Assembly: GCA_026393475.1 (NCBI GenBank)
Contig: JAPLAA010000054.1
Location: forward strand, 45,976 to 109,975
DNA: 64,000 nucleotides
Reading direction: 5' to 3'
Origin: Actinomycetota bacterium
GTDB lineage: Bacteria > Actinomycetota > Acidimicrobiia > Acidimicrobiales > Ilumatobacteraceae
Positions 8,444 through 17,503 of this stretch are shown one piece after another (positions within the stretch are counted from its first letter, which is position 1; every line of letters begins with the position of its first letter). The translations under genes and the position numbers were made by a program. Below the pieces are notes generated by a model. That model saw only the letters and a program-made list of their open reading frames with translations. It was not told the DNA's origin and did no database searches.

Positions 8444-9474
8444 GGCGTGGCGCGGTCCGGATCGACCGACACGAGCGTGCCATCGGACAGTTCACCGTCG
8501 ACGAAGACCGTGCCGACCGACGACGAACGCACCGTCACCGGCACCACTGAGCGGGCGTCGCCGACGACGGCAATCACGCACGTCCCGCTGCCTCCGGTGA
8601 TGATCGACGAAGCGGGCACTGTCGCAAGCTGCACCGGTTCAGCGAGGCGCACCGACCCGGCCGCCGACGCCGGCAGACCATCGGCCAACAGACCGGTCTC
8701 ACGCAGCATCGACTCCAGCGCAGCAACATCGCCGATCGCCCCATCGGCGTCGACGCTCACACGCGCGGGATTCGTGTCGACACCGAAGACCATCGGCGCC
8801 TCGTCAGCTCCACCCGGACTGCTCTCATCGGCGACCGGTGCGGTGACGGTCACCGTCGCTGACGTCAATCGCTCCGCCACCGACATCACCGCGTCACCAG
8901 GAGCGATCGGAACGCCCGGCTCGACCGAAACCGCAGTCGGCGTGAACGGTTCGGTCAGCCACATCAACTCGCCAGGCTCCACCGTCGCGTCCACAGCCAT
9001 CCCGAGCGATGCCTGCCAGAACCTGATCGCGTCACGACGCTGCGCCGCAGATGGAGCAGCCACCCCCTCGAAGAACCCGACCGAACGCAACCACGCAACG
9101 AAGTCGTCGCTGTCCCGACCCTTCGACGTCGCCGACACCGCGCCGGTCAACGGACGCGGTCCGCAGTACGACACGACCGGAAACGAGTCGACCTCGAACA
9201 CTGCGACGCCGCAACCGACCTCCACACCCGGCGCGGCGAACACCGCCGACACCACACCCGCCGACGACGAGCGCACCACCCCCGGCGACGACCACACCAG
9301 ATCCGCAGAAGCGTTCACAGGCAGATCCGTCGGGCGCGACACCACCGACACCGTCGCCGCAGCCGACCGCCACACCCACAAGGCCAGCAACCCCGCGGCG
9401 AAGAGCCCGGGGAATCATCGAGCCGACCCCGACGATTCCGCCCCCGCGCGATCTCGTTCAGCCTGTGTGCTCAC
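8437..9474 (-). pseudogene. Periplasmic-adaptor-like gene with an in-frame TGA after 19 codons
   Basis: The frame opens at GTG 9474, 8 bases after the upstream lipoprotein stop. It reads VSTQAERDRAGAESSGSAR, then meets TGA (9417-9415). The same frame continues with a hydrophobic anchor (FPGLFAAGLLALWVW) and about 310 more residues. The body has a peptidoglycan-binding-like helix (DAIRFWQASLGM) and beta-rich adaptor segments (MSVAERLTSATVTVTAPV), typical of adaptors of actinobacterial MacB-like transporters. A CGA-to-TGA change would explain the stop. Restart at TTG 9390 would lose part of the anchor. It could be a nonsense mutation, a restart or a sequencing error. The rest of the frame is clean, so decay would be recent. 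Confidence 0.7.
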
Positions 9475-9482
9475 ACCGAACA

Positions 9483-10094
9483 TCATCCGCCACCGAACAA
9501 CGACGGCGGACAACGCCCGTCACCCATCGCCTCGTACGCCTCGTCGTTCAACGGATTCCAGTTCTCGTCCATGAACTCGAGATCCGACGGCACCGGCACG
9601 CCGATGTGGTCGAGACACACACGAGCTGTCTCGTCGAAGATCTTCATCTGCGCGATCGGATAGCCACCCAACACCACCGGATCGGTGAGCTGGAATGCGA
9701 TCTCGGTCTGAACGAAGAAGCGCTGATAGCAGTCGTTCTCCACGGAATCGCCGGACTGACCAGGCGGCAGCAGCGGCGCATCGCTCGACGTCTGATAGCT
9801 GACCACGCCCGTCACCTCATCACGACCCGTCTCGTCCAGCCGACCGCCCGCCCCGCGAACACAATCCTCGAACCTTGCAAAGCCGCTCTGATACTCGGCG
9901 AGCGTGACCACCTGGTCCTCGAAGAACTCCTGCTGCTCGGCAGGCACATCAGCAGCAGCCGGCAATGAGTATCCGTCGGGCGACGTATCTGGCCCGGACT
10001 CGTCCGAGCCACACGCACCGCAGACCACGACAGCGACCGCAAAAAGCATGCGACCGCCGAACCGGCCTACGGCACGCGTGAAACCCGGACTCAT
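9483..10094 (-). CDS. Lipoprotein A, partner of secreted peptide A
   Basis: The 203-residue protein has a signal ending in a lipobox-like CGAC (lipid Cys about 28), then an acidic exported domain. It is clearly paralogous to the lipoprotein at 10734-11324. Shared blocks include VPAEQQEFFED/IPPEQRAAFED, the EY...F..FE.C helix, CY.RFF with TD..VL, and CL...G..VP.D near the end. Cysteines match in position, suggesting two disulfides. Its ATG lies one base after the stop of peptide A, so the pair must be co-translated. No known family is recognised; a surface receptor or immunity protein for the peptide is inference. Confidence 0.75.
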   Translation of the reverse strand: MSPGFTRAVGRFGGRMLFAVAVVVCGACGSDESGPDTSPDGYSLPAAADVPAEQQEFFEDQVVTLAEYQSGFARFEDCVRGAGGRLDETGRDEVTGVVSYQTSSDAPLLPPGQSGDSVENDCYQRFFVQTEIAFQLTDPVVLGGYPIAQMKIFDETARVCLDHIGVPVPSDLEFMDENWNPLNDEAYEAMGDGRCPPSLFGGG

Positions 10095-10095
10095 C

Positions 10096-10416
10096 TCAAT
10101 CCGTGAACTCTTGCACGCGCGCCGAGACCGTCAACGCGCATCCGCCCGAGGTTGGTGCCCGGGACGTGCCACCGACCGCAGTCCAACTCCCGTACTGGAT
10201 CGAACCCTGGCTGCCGTTACTGCAGGTCTGCCGGACTCGCTGGAGCCCCCCGCCCACCGCCGTCGTGCACCGACCAGTGGTGTAGGTGCCATTGTTGACT
10301 GCGCCGGTGCAGTTGGTCAGGTAGGCCGAGGCTGTGCCTCCGCTCGCAATTCCGACGACCGAACCTCCAGTCGCGATGAGAACGCACAGCATTCGCTTTC
10401 CGAACGATTTCTTCAT
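10096..10416 (-). CDS. Secreted four-cysteine small protein A
   Basis: The 106-residue product has a classical signal peptide (MKKSFGKR, hydrophobic core, TASA cut near residue 31) and a mature part of about 75 residues rich in Gly, Ser and Thr. It has four cysteines (36, 50, 65, 93), enough for two disulfides. It is paralogous to the protein at 11324-11629: QR at 59-60, TCS at 64-66, YG at 75-76 and Trp78 fall at the same residue numbers, and both end in a C-x-L-T segment. A strong AAGGAGG ribosome site precedes the ATG. A bacteriocin-like or signalling role is suggested by size, secretion and neighbours, not by homology. Confidence 0.75.
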   Translation of the reverse strand: MKKSFGKRMLCVLIATGGSVVGIASGGTASAYLTNCTGAVNNGTYTTGRCTTAVGGGLQRVRQTCSNGSQGSIQYGSWTAVGGTSRAPTSGGCALTVSARVQEFTD

Positions 10417-10733
10417 GATTCCTCCTTAGGAAACAATTGAGATCGTCCGCCCACAAAGATCGTAATCCCTATCCTGCCATCAAATCAAGAATAATTCCTG
10501 TCATGCGAGCTGTCGGAAGCCCACTCGCCGTGGCGTCTTTCAGCTCAGAGATCTCGCCTTAGTCACTGTGTTCGCGATGGGTTCAGGGCTCGTGTATTTC
10601 TACCCCTCGAGCTTCTCAAGGACCTCGACGAAGATTCACGGGTTCGCACCACCAGCTATTCTGGGCGGATGAACCGTTCATTTCAGCAGCCAAGTCGCGG
10701 AAATACAAAGCGCTTGCCGGGCGTCCGAACGAC
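10417..10733 (-). promoter_or_regulatory. AT-rich spacer with a likely promoter for module A
   Basis: No gene is visible. The part next to peptide A is strikingly AT-rich for this genome. On the minus strand TTGATT (10488-10483), an 18-base spacer and TACGAT (10464-10459) resemble a vegetative promoter about 40-70 bases before the ATG. The far part, just after the lipoprotein B stop, shows no clear terminator. Confidence 0.4.
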
Positions 10734-11324
10734 CTAATCCAGGACGCATGTTCCTTCGTTGATCAAGGTGATTGCAACTTGCGTTAGGTCGCCGAACAGT
10801 TGCGTCCCGGACTCGATGTCGTCAGGTACGTCATACCCATTGGCCTCCAGGCACGGCTCAAGATCACGCCGGAAGGTGTCGAGGCTCTCCTGGTTTCCGG
10901 CCGCAAGGACTGCGGCGTCCGTCGTCTGCCACTCGAGTTCTATCTCCGAGAAGAATCTTCGATAGCAGCGGTCGACAGCAGATCCATTGTCCGGGCCCGA
11001 GACCGTGAGTTCTCCCTTGACACCGAAGCGAATCAGACCCGTCGCCGGGTCGCTCGCTACATCGACCACGTTCCTCTCATCAGCGTTGGCGCACGCTTCG
11101 AACTGCTGGAAGGCCTCGGTGTATTCGAGCGTACTCACAACCCCATCCTCGAACGCCGCCCGCTGTTCAGGCGGGATGTCGTCCAGGTTTAGCGCGTTCG
11201 AGGAGGGTGGCGCCGCTGAAGTGTCGGAGCCACCCTCCCCACAACCAGCGCCGCCGAGTATCAGCAATCCCGCGACCGGCAGTACCGACCACGACCGGCA
11301 TAGAGCCCAGCGGCGATCTCGCAT
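10734..11324 (-). CDS. Lipoprotein B, partner of secreted peptide B
   Basis: The 196-residue protein has a signal with a GGAGC lipobox (lipid Cys about 28), a short Ser/Ala linker and an acidic exported domain paralogous to lipoprotein A. Conserved features are IPPEQRAAFEDGVV, EY..AF..FEAC, the CYRRFF block and CLEANGYDVPDDI. Its ATG shares one base with the TAA of peptide B (TAATG), so translation is coupled. The two lipoproteins have diverged strongly outside these blocks, as expected if each recognises its own peptide. Function is unknown. Confidence 0.75.
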   Translation of the reverse strand: MRDRRWALCRSWSVLPVAGLLILGGAGCGEGGSDTSAAPPSSNALNLDDIPPEQRAAFEDGVVSTLEYTEAFQQFEACANADERNVVDVASDPATGLIRFGVKGELTVSGPDNGSAVDRCYRRFFSEIELEWQTTDAAVLAAGNQESLDTFRRDLEPCLEANGYDVPDDIESGTQLFGDLTQVAITLINEGTCVLD

Positions 11325-11629
11325 TACTGGAGCTGCCAGGTCTTATTGCTCATAGTGAGGCCGCATGTCACGGTCGAGAGAACGTTCACCCCTCGCCACG
11401 GACCGTAGAGAGTCGTGCCTCCACCAGATCCCGAACACGTGACCTTCGCTCGCTGCTGATTTTCCGGGTACGGGTTGCCCACGTTCGCTGTGTTGCACGA
11501 GGTGTTCCATGTGGTTCCACTCGTGTAGCCACCGCAGCCTGTGAGGCCTGCGTCTGCAACACCGCTTCCCATTGCAACCGTGCTTCCGGCCGCGACCAGA
11601 GCGGCAACAATGAATCGACGAAATCTCAT
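11324..11629 (-). CDS. Secreted four-cysteine small protein B
   Basis: The 101-residue product has a signal peptide (MRFRR, hydrophobic core, VADA cut near residue 27) and a mature part of about 74 residues with cysteines at 32, 45, 65 and 89. It aligns with peptide A in exact register at QR (59-60), TCS (64-66), YG (75-76) and Trp78; elsewhere they differ. The AAGGAGGAAC ribosome site is near perfect. It is the first gene of the leftward cargo block B-lipoprotein B, then A-lipoprotein A, adaptor, ATPase and permease. Confidence 0.75.
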   Translation of the reverse strand: MRFRRFIVAALVAAGSTVAMGSGVADAGLTGCGGYTSGTTWNTSCNTANVGNPYPENQQRAKVTCSGSGGGTTLYGPWRGVNVLSTVTCGLTMSNKTWQLQ

Positions 11630-11686
11630 CAGAGTTCCTCCTTCGTTGGCGCCCGCTGAGAAACCGTCTCACATCACAACGTGGAC

Positions 11687-11702
11687 GGCAAGCGGTCTTG
11701 CC
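11687..11702. promoter_or_regulatory. Inverted repeat upstream of peptide B
   Basis: GGCAAG, spacer CGGT, then CTTGCC form a perfect 6-bp inverted repeat about 60 bases before the peptide B ATG, with TTGACG on the minus strand at about 11723. It could be an operator overlapping a promoter. Confidence 0.35.
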
Positions 11703-11795
11703 AAAAGTCAGTTGAGCCGTCAATACTCGCGAGAGAAGGGAGCCGCATGCACTCAGGTGGATTCGATGTCTGAGCTATAGCGAGCTGTGCTGCTG

Positions 11796-12030
11796 TCAAA
11801 GAGCGCCGAAGAGGATCCCGATTTCTTCCACCACATGCTTGCCGGGCGTGCGCGGTGCGAGCACGAGCGATGAGGCACGCTGGAACATCGCATACCTCGA
11901 CCGGCATCTTGAGAGCGTCATCGGGCTCAACGTTCTCGAAGCGCTCGGCGTGCTCGTCGGCATGGTTGATGATGTCTTAGATCGAGATACGGAGCGCCAC
12001 CGGGTCGGAAGTGGCCTCGTCAACGTACCT
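11796..12030 (-). pseudogene. Remnant of a small HTH-type actinobacterial protein
   Basis: A minus-strand frame reads DEATSDPVALRISI, then TAA, then DIINHADEHAERFENVEPDDA. The C-terminal part of the family pattern (VVEEIGILFGAL) appears in another frame. The pattern (DII.HADELAERFE..EP..., then a helix ending W..IG..LG) resembles small actinobacterial helix-turn-helix proteins known to me only as hypothetical. One nonsense codon and one frameshift are needed, so it is probably dead. The rest of 11703-12430 shows only low-grade repeats (TTCGCGGCAA twice, 12 bp apart, near 12176-12197). Confidence 0.35.
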
Positions 12031-12429
12031 TGATGCCAGTCGGTTCACCAGAGCCCGCAGGACTCAGAGTCGCCCCAGCGCCGTGCCAACGAGTGTTGTT
12101 GTGTCACGTCGCACCTGCTCAGAGCGGGTGCGGCAGTCCAGGCTGTACCGTCCGTCCCATCCTGTCCCAGCACGTTTCGCGGCAAAATTCGCGGCAAGGA
12201 CTGCGCAGGGCCTGCGGACTCCGTTATCTGCAGTGCGTCACGGAGACGTGACGGACCCCTTCGTCGGGGTGGTCGTCGGCGTGTTCGATCCGCTTCTGAG
12301 CTTGCGGATCCGTGCGATCTTTCGGTCGGTGTCGGATCGCCGGATCGGGTCGGTGATCCGACCGAGGCGCACCCCGGCGAGGAGGTAGGCGAGGTCGACG
12401 GCTCGCTCCGAAACTACGGGCGGGCCACG

Positions 12430-12880
12430 GATGCATCGCGAGGTCCGCGACGGCGGCAACGTCGTGAGCGTCGAACGGGTCCGCCGCCCGCTGCGCCTGA
12501 ACGGGATGGCCGACCACATGCGCACCGAGCTTGTGATCGATGCGCACAACGGAGCGATCACCGCCCGTGGCGGTGACATCGCCGGCGTGATCGCACACGC
12601 GGATCGCTGACGCTCACGCTGGCGTCGATACGTCAGCGTCAGCGTCAGCGACTCGGACCGGCTCGCCGACAACGACGTCGTCGCGTCGGTCGAGTCCAAG
12701 GGCGACAGCTACGACAACGCGATGGCCGAGAGCTTCAACCGGCTCTACATGTGGAACTGATCTACCCGAAGGGACCGTGGCGGGGCCTCGATGCCGTCGA
12801 GTTCGCGACCCTCACCTACGTCGGCTGGTTCAAGTAACCGGCGCCTCCACGGCGAGATCGAGCCCGGCGCCGGCTACACG
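12430..12880 (+). pseudogene. Degenerate IS3-family transposase (OrfB) fragment
   Basis: Three frame-broken pieces match the IS3 OrfB integrase core in order. First comes MHREVRDGGNVVSVERVRR with an IAHADR motif equivalent to the H-H-S-D-R-G of OrfB. Then RLADNDVVASVESKGDSYDN and AMAESFNRLY, which contains the final acidic motif region. Last come PKGPWRGLDAVEFATLTYVGWF and RRLHGEI in a shifted frame. A CGTCAG triplet repeat sits at one frameshift (about 12627-12650). No intact ends or terminal repeats are visible. Confidence 0.75.
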
Positions 12881-13121
12881 ACACCGGCAGGCTCGAAGCC
12901 GACCGATACCCGCAAAGTGAACCGAACTGGGATCCCTGGAGGCTCTCGTGTGCCCTGGGTTCTGCGCAATCAGCTTGCTTGGTCGCGGGCGTGGTGGTGT
13001 GGCGGAGCTCGTGCTCGATCGGGCTGGGCATGCCGAGTGAGCCGTCCCCTGGTCTATTGCCGCCATTCGGGCCAGCGTTGGCAAAGAATCGATCTTGACT
13101 GCAGGTCTCGGTAGTCCTACG

Positions 13122-13733
13122 ATGTATTCACGGGCAAAAAAGAGACTGGTGGCAATTCCTATGAGATCCGCTTCACTGTCCATTTTGACTCTACTTTTGG
13201 TGCCGAGCCTTGCGATCGGATCGACATCTGATAACTCTTCACCGGTGAAAGACCCAGTTGGTAGTACTCAGTCCTTCCCAGACGCCATCGAGGACGGAGT
13301 TGGAAACACGTTGTATCGGGTTGACGTGCGGCCTGTCGATATGGAAGTCCCTGGCGAGAAGGGCATGATGATTGTTCCGGGCTACGAGTGGACCTATTCG
13401 ATTGCACCGAGCGAAGGGCCAAGCAGAGCAATGGGATGTTCCGTAGTCGTTTCAGCATCGCTGCCGTTCATCCAGTTCGCTCAGGTGAGAGCAACCGCGA
13501 CTGTCAATGTTTCACCCGAATGCCTCCCCTTCAAATGGAACCATCAGATGTTTCGGCTTAACACCCTGCGCGGTGGAACGTACCCCAGCAATTCCACATT
13601 CTTTACGATAGCCCCGGGGTCGTTTGACACTGACCAGAGGAGTTCGCCTTGCGGGAGTTCCTCAGGTGCCAGTAGTTGGAGCAATCGAGTCAATGGGACG
13701 ATTTACACCTCGACGTTCCTGGCTTGTTCGTAG
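13122..13733 (+). CDS. Secreted protein of unknown function, low-GC
   Basis: The protein has about 203 residues from ATG 13122. Its basic N-terminus (SRAKKR) is followed by a hydrophobic signal core (SILTLLLVPSLAIGS). Starts at TTG 13095 or ATG 13161 are also possible. The mature part is beta-rich, with four cysteines (MGCSV, PECLP, SPCGS, LACS) near the second half and C-terminus. Base composition is clearly lower in GC than the surroundings, a sign of transfer. I recognise no family. The next gene downstream shares orientation and composition. Confidence 0.55.
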   Translation: MYSRAKKRLVAIPMRSASLSILTLLLVPSLAIGSTSDNSSPVKDPVGSTQSFPDAIEDGVGNTLYRVDVRPVDMEVPGEKGMMIVPGYEWTYSIAPSEGPSRAMGCSVVVSASLPFIQFAQVRATATVNVSPECLPFKWNHQMFRLNTLRGGTYPSNSTFFTIAPGSFDTDQRSSPCGSSSGASSWSNRVNGTIYTSTFLACS

Positions 13734-13798
13734 CCGCTTGAAACCGATAGATTCTCTCGGTTGGCTAAGACCCGTGAGTAGGCGGAGAAACCTGTTTC

Positions 13799-14317
13799 GT
13801 GAACACTGATCCTCTACTCGATGACTGGCACAACGCGGCGACTCGCGTTGGATTCCGACCATACGAACTGGTTGACCCGGTTCCGATAAGTCTATCGATG
13901 GGAGGGTTCGGCTACGGTTCTCACGGCAGCGTTCATGTCGACGTTGTGTTCGCCGTTGACGACTACGAGATCACCGTTTCGACGTCAGTCGGTCAGACCC
14001 AACGTGCGAACGACGATGAGGAGATCCGTCAGGCGATCTTGCGGAGTGTCGAGTCTGTCTTTGACCGCGGGGTGACTTTGCCACTCACGCTGCACTTCGC
14101 TCTTTCCATCGAGGAGGTGTTGGTGGAGGTCTTGGTGGACGATGCGCCAGTCATGTTCCGTGGGATCTTGAGTTCGGAGCTTGACGATTGGGAAGTGAGC
14201 GCCGGTGTCGGTGACGGCATTGTGATTGGGATCGGCGGACGCCGGGGCGTCCCATTTCCCAGAGCTCTCCGCATACGAGCAGACCTCACGCTCGACGACC
14301 CAATCGCATCCTCGTGA
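13799..14317 (+). CDS. Unrecognised cytoplasmic protein, low-GC
   Basis: The 172-residue acidic protein starts at GTG 13799 and has no signal peptide or membrane segment. It alternates strand-like stretches (VHVDVVFAVDDYEITVSTSVG; VEVLVDDAPVMFRG) and one amphipathic helix (EEIRQAILRSVESVFDRG). It lies 65 bases after the low-GC secreted gene and shares its composition, so the two probably arrived together; whether they work together is unknown. Confidence 0.55.
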   Translation: MNTDPLLDDWHNAATRVGFRPYELVDPVPISLSMGGFGYGSHGSVHVDVVFAVDDYEITVSTSVGQTQRANDDEEIRQAILRSVESVFDRGVTLPLTLHFALSIEEVLVEVLVDDAPVMFRGILSSELDDWEVSAGVGDGIVIGIGGRRGVPFPRALRIRADLTLDDPIASS

Positions 14318-14396
14318 TCGTGCTACCCCGATGCTGTGGGGCCAACTTCGTCGGAACCTCTGGCTTGATCTCAGTGGCCCATCAGATGAGCTGTGC

Positions 14397-17300
14397 TCAG
14401 AGTTCGATGCCGTAGTCGACGTCGGCTCGGTCGACGTGTTGTGCGGGCGGGTTCAGCGCTGGGTGCTCGGGGGCGACGGTGATGAGGAGTGCGCGGGCTT
14501 CGGGGACGGTGTCGACGTATCGGGCGAGTTCTTCGACGGCGTGGTCGAGGTCGGGGCCTGTGATGGTGTGGCCGGCGGCCCAGGTGCGCCAGGTGGTGAT
14601 CGCCTGGTCGAGCGCGATGTCGTCGGCGCGGTAGTTGCGGAGATCGGCGGCTCGGCGGTCGTGCTTGTCGAGCTGCTGGGTGGCGACGGCCAATTCGCGA
14701 CGCGCTGCCTCACGCTGTTCGGTGACGGGTTGGTAGATGGCTTCGAGTTCATCGAGGCGACTGGCGCTCAGGGTTGCCCGTTCGGTCGCTTCGGTCGCGG
14801 CTCGCTCGAGCTGGCGCCGTGTTCGCCAGGTGGCGTTGCCGGCCCGGTAGCGGGCGGTGCGAGCGGCGGCGTCGTCGATGTTCGCCTCACGACGGGCTTG
14901 GGACAGGTCGTGCTGATCGGGTGCAGGGAGTGCACGGGCCTTGTCGTAGCTCTCTCGGGCGTTGGCGACGGACTGCTCGAGGGCGGGGCGTTCCTCGGTC
15001 ATCGAGGCGAGGAGCCCGCCGATCATCGGGACCCGGTCCCGGACATCGGACTGCCACTCGTTGAGCCAGGCGGGCTCGACCGCCCGGCGGCGAGGGCCGG
15101 GTGCCGGTGCGGGTTGGCGTTCGGCGAGGTGTCGCTGGTGGGTGACGGCGGGGGTGTCGGCCCGGTCGGTGGCGAGGACCCGTCCGAGCAAGTCCATGGC
15201 TTCGCGTTCGGAGTGCTGTTCGGTGACGACGAGGAGTTGGTTGTCGTCGCGTCCGCGGGTCGCGCCGACGTAGAGGCCTCGTCCTGTGGTGGTGCCGGTG
15301 ACGAGGGTGATTGATTGGTCGGTGGTGATGCCTTGGTTTCCGTGCTCGGTCGTTGCGTAGGCGAGCTGCACGAACTCGGACACATAGGCGGCAGGCAGTG
15401 TCACGGTTGCGTCGCTGGTGTGTGGGCGGGCGGTGATCGAGCCGTCGTCGTGGGTGGCGGTGATGGTCCAGCGGTCGCGGTTGCGGACGCTGTCGCCGGC
15501 GGTGGTGGTGAGGGTGCGGTCGTTGCGGCGGGTCATCACCACGTCACCGATGTAGATGTCGCCGTCGGCCGCAGCGACGGGCACGCCGGTGAGCGCGCCG
15601 GTCTTGAGCCGTGCGTTCTGGATGTGGTGGTTGATGAGGGTGGCGTGTTCGTTGGTGGTGGTCGTGATCGCCAACGAACGCCCCTTCCTCTGCGCGTCGG
15701 CCCATTGCCTGCCGATCGTGCGGAGGTGCTGGTCGAGGTTCCCGGGTTCGACGCGTCCGTGCCACAGGTACTCCGACAGCACGGCCGGGTCACCTCGACG
15801 CAGCCGGAGTGATGCTGAGGCTTCCCATGGCTCGGTGAACCTGTGGACCTGTTCGAGCTCGACCGTCCGCGACGCGGTGGCGGCGATCTCCGGAAACATG
15901 CCGCCGCGTGCGACTGCTTGGAGTTGGTGTGGGTCACCGACCAACACCACTCGCAGATCCAGTCGTTGGGCGAGATCTGTGAGGCGCCACAGGTCCGGGG
16001 TCGAGACCATGCCTGCTTCGTCGACGATCACGGTCGTGCCGCGCTTCAGCCGCCACTCGGGTCGCGGGCCGCCGTCACGGGCGTGTTCGTGCATGAGCTT
16101 GGCGAGCGTGTCCGTGCGCATCCCTGTCTCGTCTTCGAGGACACGGGCCGCCTTCGCGGTCGGGGCGACGCCGAAGACTGATCGGTCGTGTCGCCGGAGG
16201 TCGTCGATCGCTGCGGTGAGCATGCTCGTCTTCCCAGCACCGGCTGGGCCGATGATCACCACCAACCGATCCCCACCCGCGACCTCCGCTGCAGCGGCGG
16301 CCTGCACGACGTCGAGGTGGCCGCGTTCGATCGACGTCGACGGTGACGGCTCGAGGCCCTGGGCGCTCAACGTCCAGGCGAGGAGGTCGAGTTCCTGATC
16401 GATCACCTGCTGCGACGACCAACGCGGCGCGACCGGTTCGACCCACACCGACCGACCATCCGACCCGCGACCGTTCTCGCCGTCTCGCTGGTCGGGGTCG
16501 AGACCGACGCACTGCTCGAGCACCGTGTCCAGCGCACGATCCAACAGACCCGACCACCGCTCGCCGTCGATGCCTTTGCGTGGTTGGAAGCGGTCGGTAA
16601 TCTCGCGGAGCGCGTCGAGGTCGTGCCAGACACTCTTGCGATCCGACAGCGCCGTGACGATCTCGGCGACCGTGGTCTTCGCCGGCTCTGCTTGTGCGCG
16701 TCCGGCGGTGTTCACGGCGTCGATCACCGAGCGCGGGGTGTGTCCGAGATCGGTGGCTTCCTTGCGCCACGCGGTCCGCAGCTCTGCGGCAGCGGAGCCG
16801 GTCTTCTTCACCCGTGTGTCCGCAGCTGCCTCTCGCTCGATCGCTGCCCGCTCGAACCGCGACGGCTGACGGCCCTCTCGTGCTTCGAAGTCCTCGATTC
16901 GGGCGTCGGTCTCGCCGTCGACCTGGGCGGCGCGCTTGGAGAACGCTGCCAACAGGTTCGGGTCGAGCCCGGTGATCTCGGCCTGGCCATTGACGATGGC
17001 CTCCCACGTGACACCGAACTTGGCGGTGAGCTCGGAGCGGAGCACCGACTGATACAGGCCACCGAAGGTTCGCTGGTGCTGCTTCAACACACGCGCGTCC
17101 AACGCCATCCACCGCCCATCCGCGGTCTGGACCTTCGCCGACTACCTCGTGAACGACCTGCACCACCCGACCATCCGCCGTCGTCCGATCCGTCAACGCC
17201 CGGCCGAGACTCCGGCCCGTCACGGGATCGAGGCCGCCCAGGAGGGCCTGCAACTGCTCGCCTTCCACCGTCCCGACCAGGCCGAGCCCGTCGGCCTGGG

Positions 17301-17409
17301 CGCCCATCCACACGCCGGGAGCCTCTCCCGGCGCAGCGGTCAGGTACTTCGTGTAGTACGCAGCCGAGGAGGCGGCCGACGACGCGTACAACGTGGTCAC
17401 ACGCATCAC
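14397..17409 (-). pseudogene. MobF-type relaxase/helicase with deleted catalytic core
   Basis: The N-terminus (17409-17140) reads MMRVTTLYASSAASSAAYYTKYL and on to LTDRTTADGRVV, the start of actinobacterial MobF relaxases, with the tandem Tyr of the nicking site. It then jumps, out of frame, to SAKVQTADGRWMALDARVLK. About 100 or more residues holding the metal-binding histidines are missing. The remainder (open frame 14397-17108, 903 residues) keeps the RecD-like helicase: Walker A GPAGAGKTS, Walker B VIVDEAGM, GDPHQLQAV, and a late YATTEHGNQG / VGATRGR segment. The helicase half could still be made, but nicking and transfer are probably lost. Confidence 0.85.
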
Positions 17410-17503
17410 GACACATCACCGCCCCAAACGGGCACCTGTCTGTCGAACCAACAGCGCAAGCAACCGGGATGAAGGTGGTGAGCGATCACGGGAAGGGCGC
17501 CGA

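Noticed and set aside
9032..9418. Alternative frame from ATG 9418 as the true adaptor N-terminus
   Set aside because: It gives a Gly/Val-rich sequence without adaptor similarity; the anchor and body are in the frame of GTG 9474.
10096..11629. Lactococcin 972-type bacteriocin call for the secreted peptides
   Set aside because: Size, secretion and an ABC transporter nearby fit, but the tyrosine-rich core typical of that family is not visible, so only a general bacteriocin-like idea is kept.
16075..17409. Full-length use of the 444-codon frame starting at the relaxase N-terminus
   Set aside because: After about 90 residues it leaves the relaxase frame and becomes antipattern Arg-rich sequence; it is the result of the deletion and frameshift.
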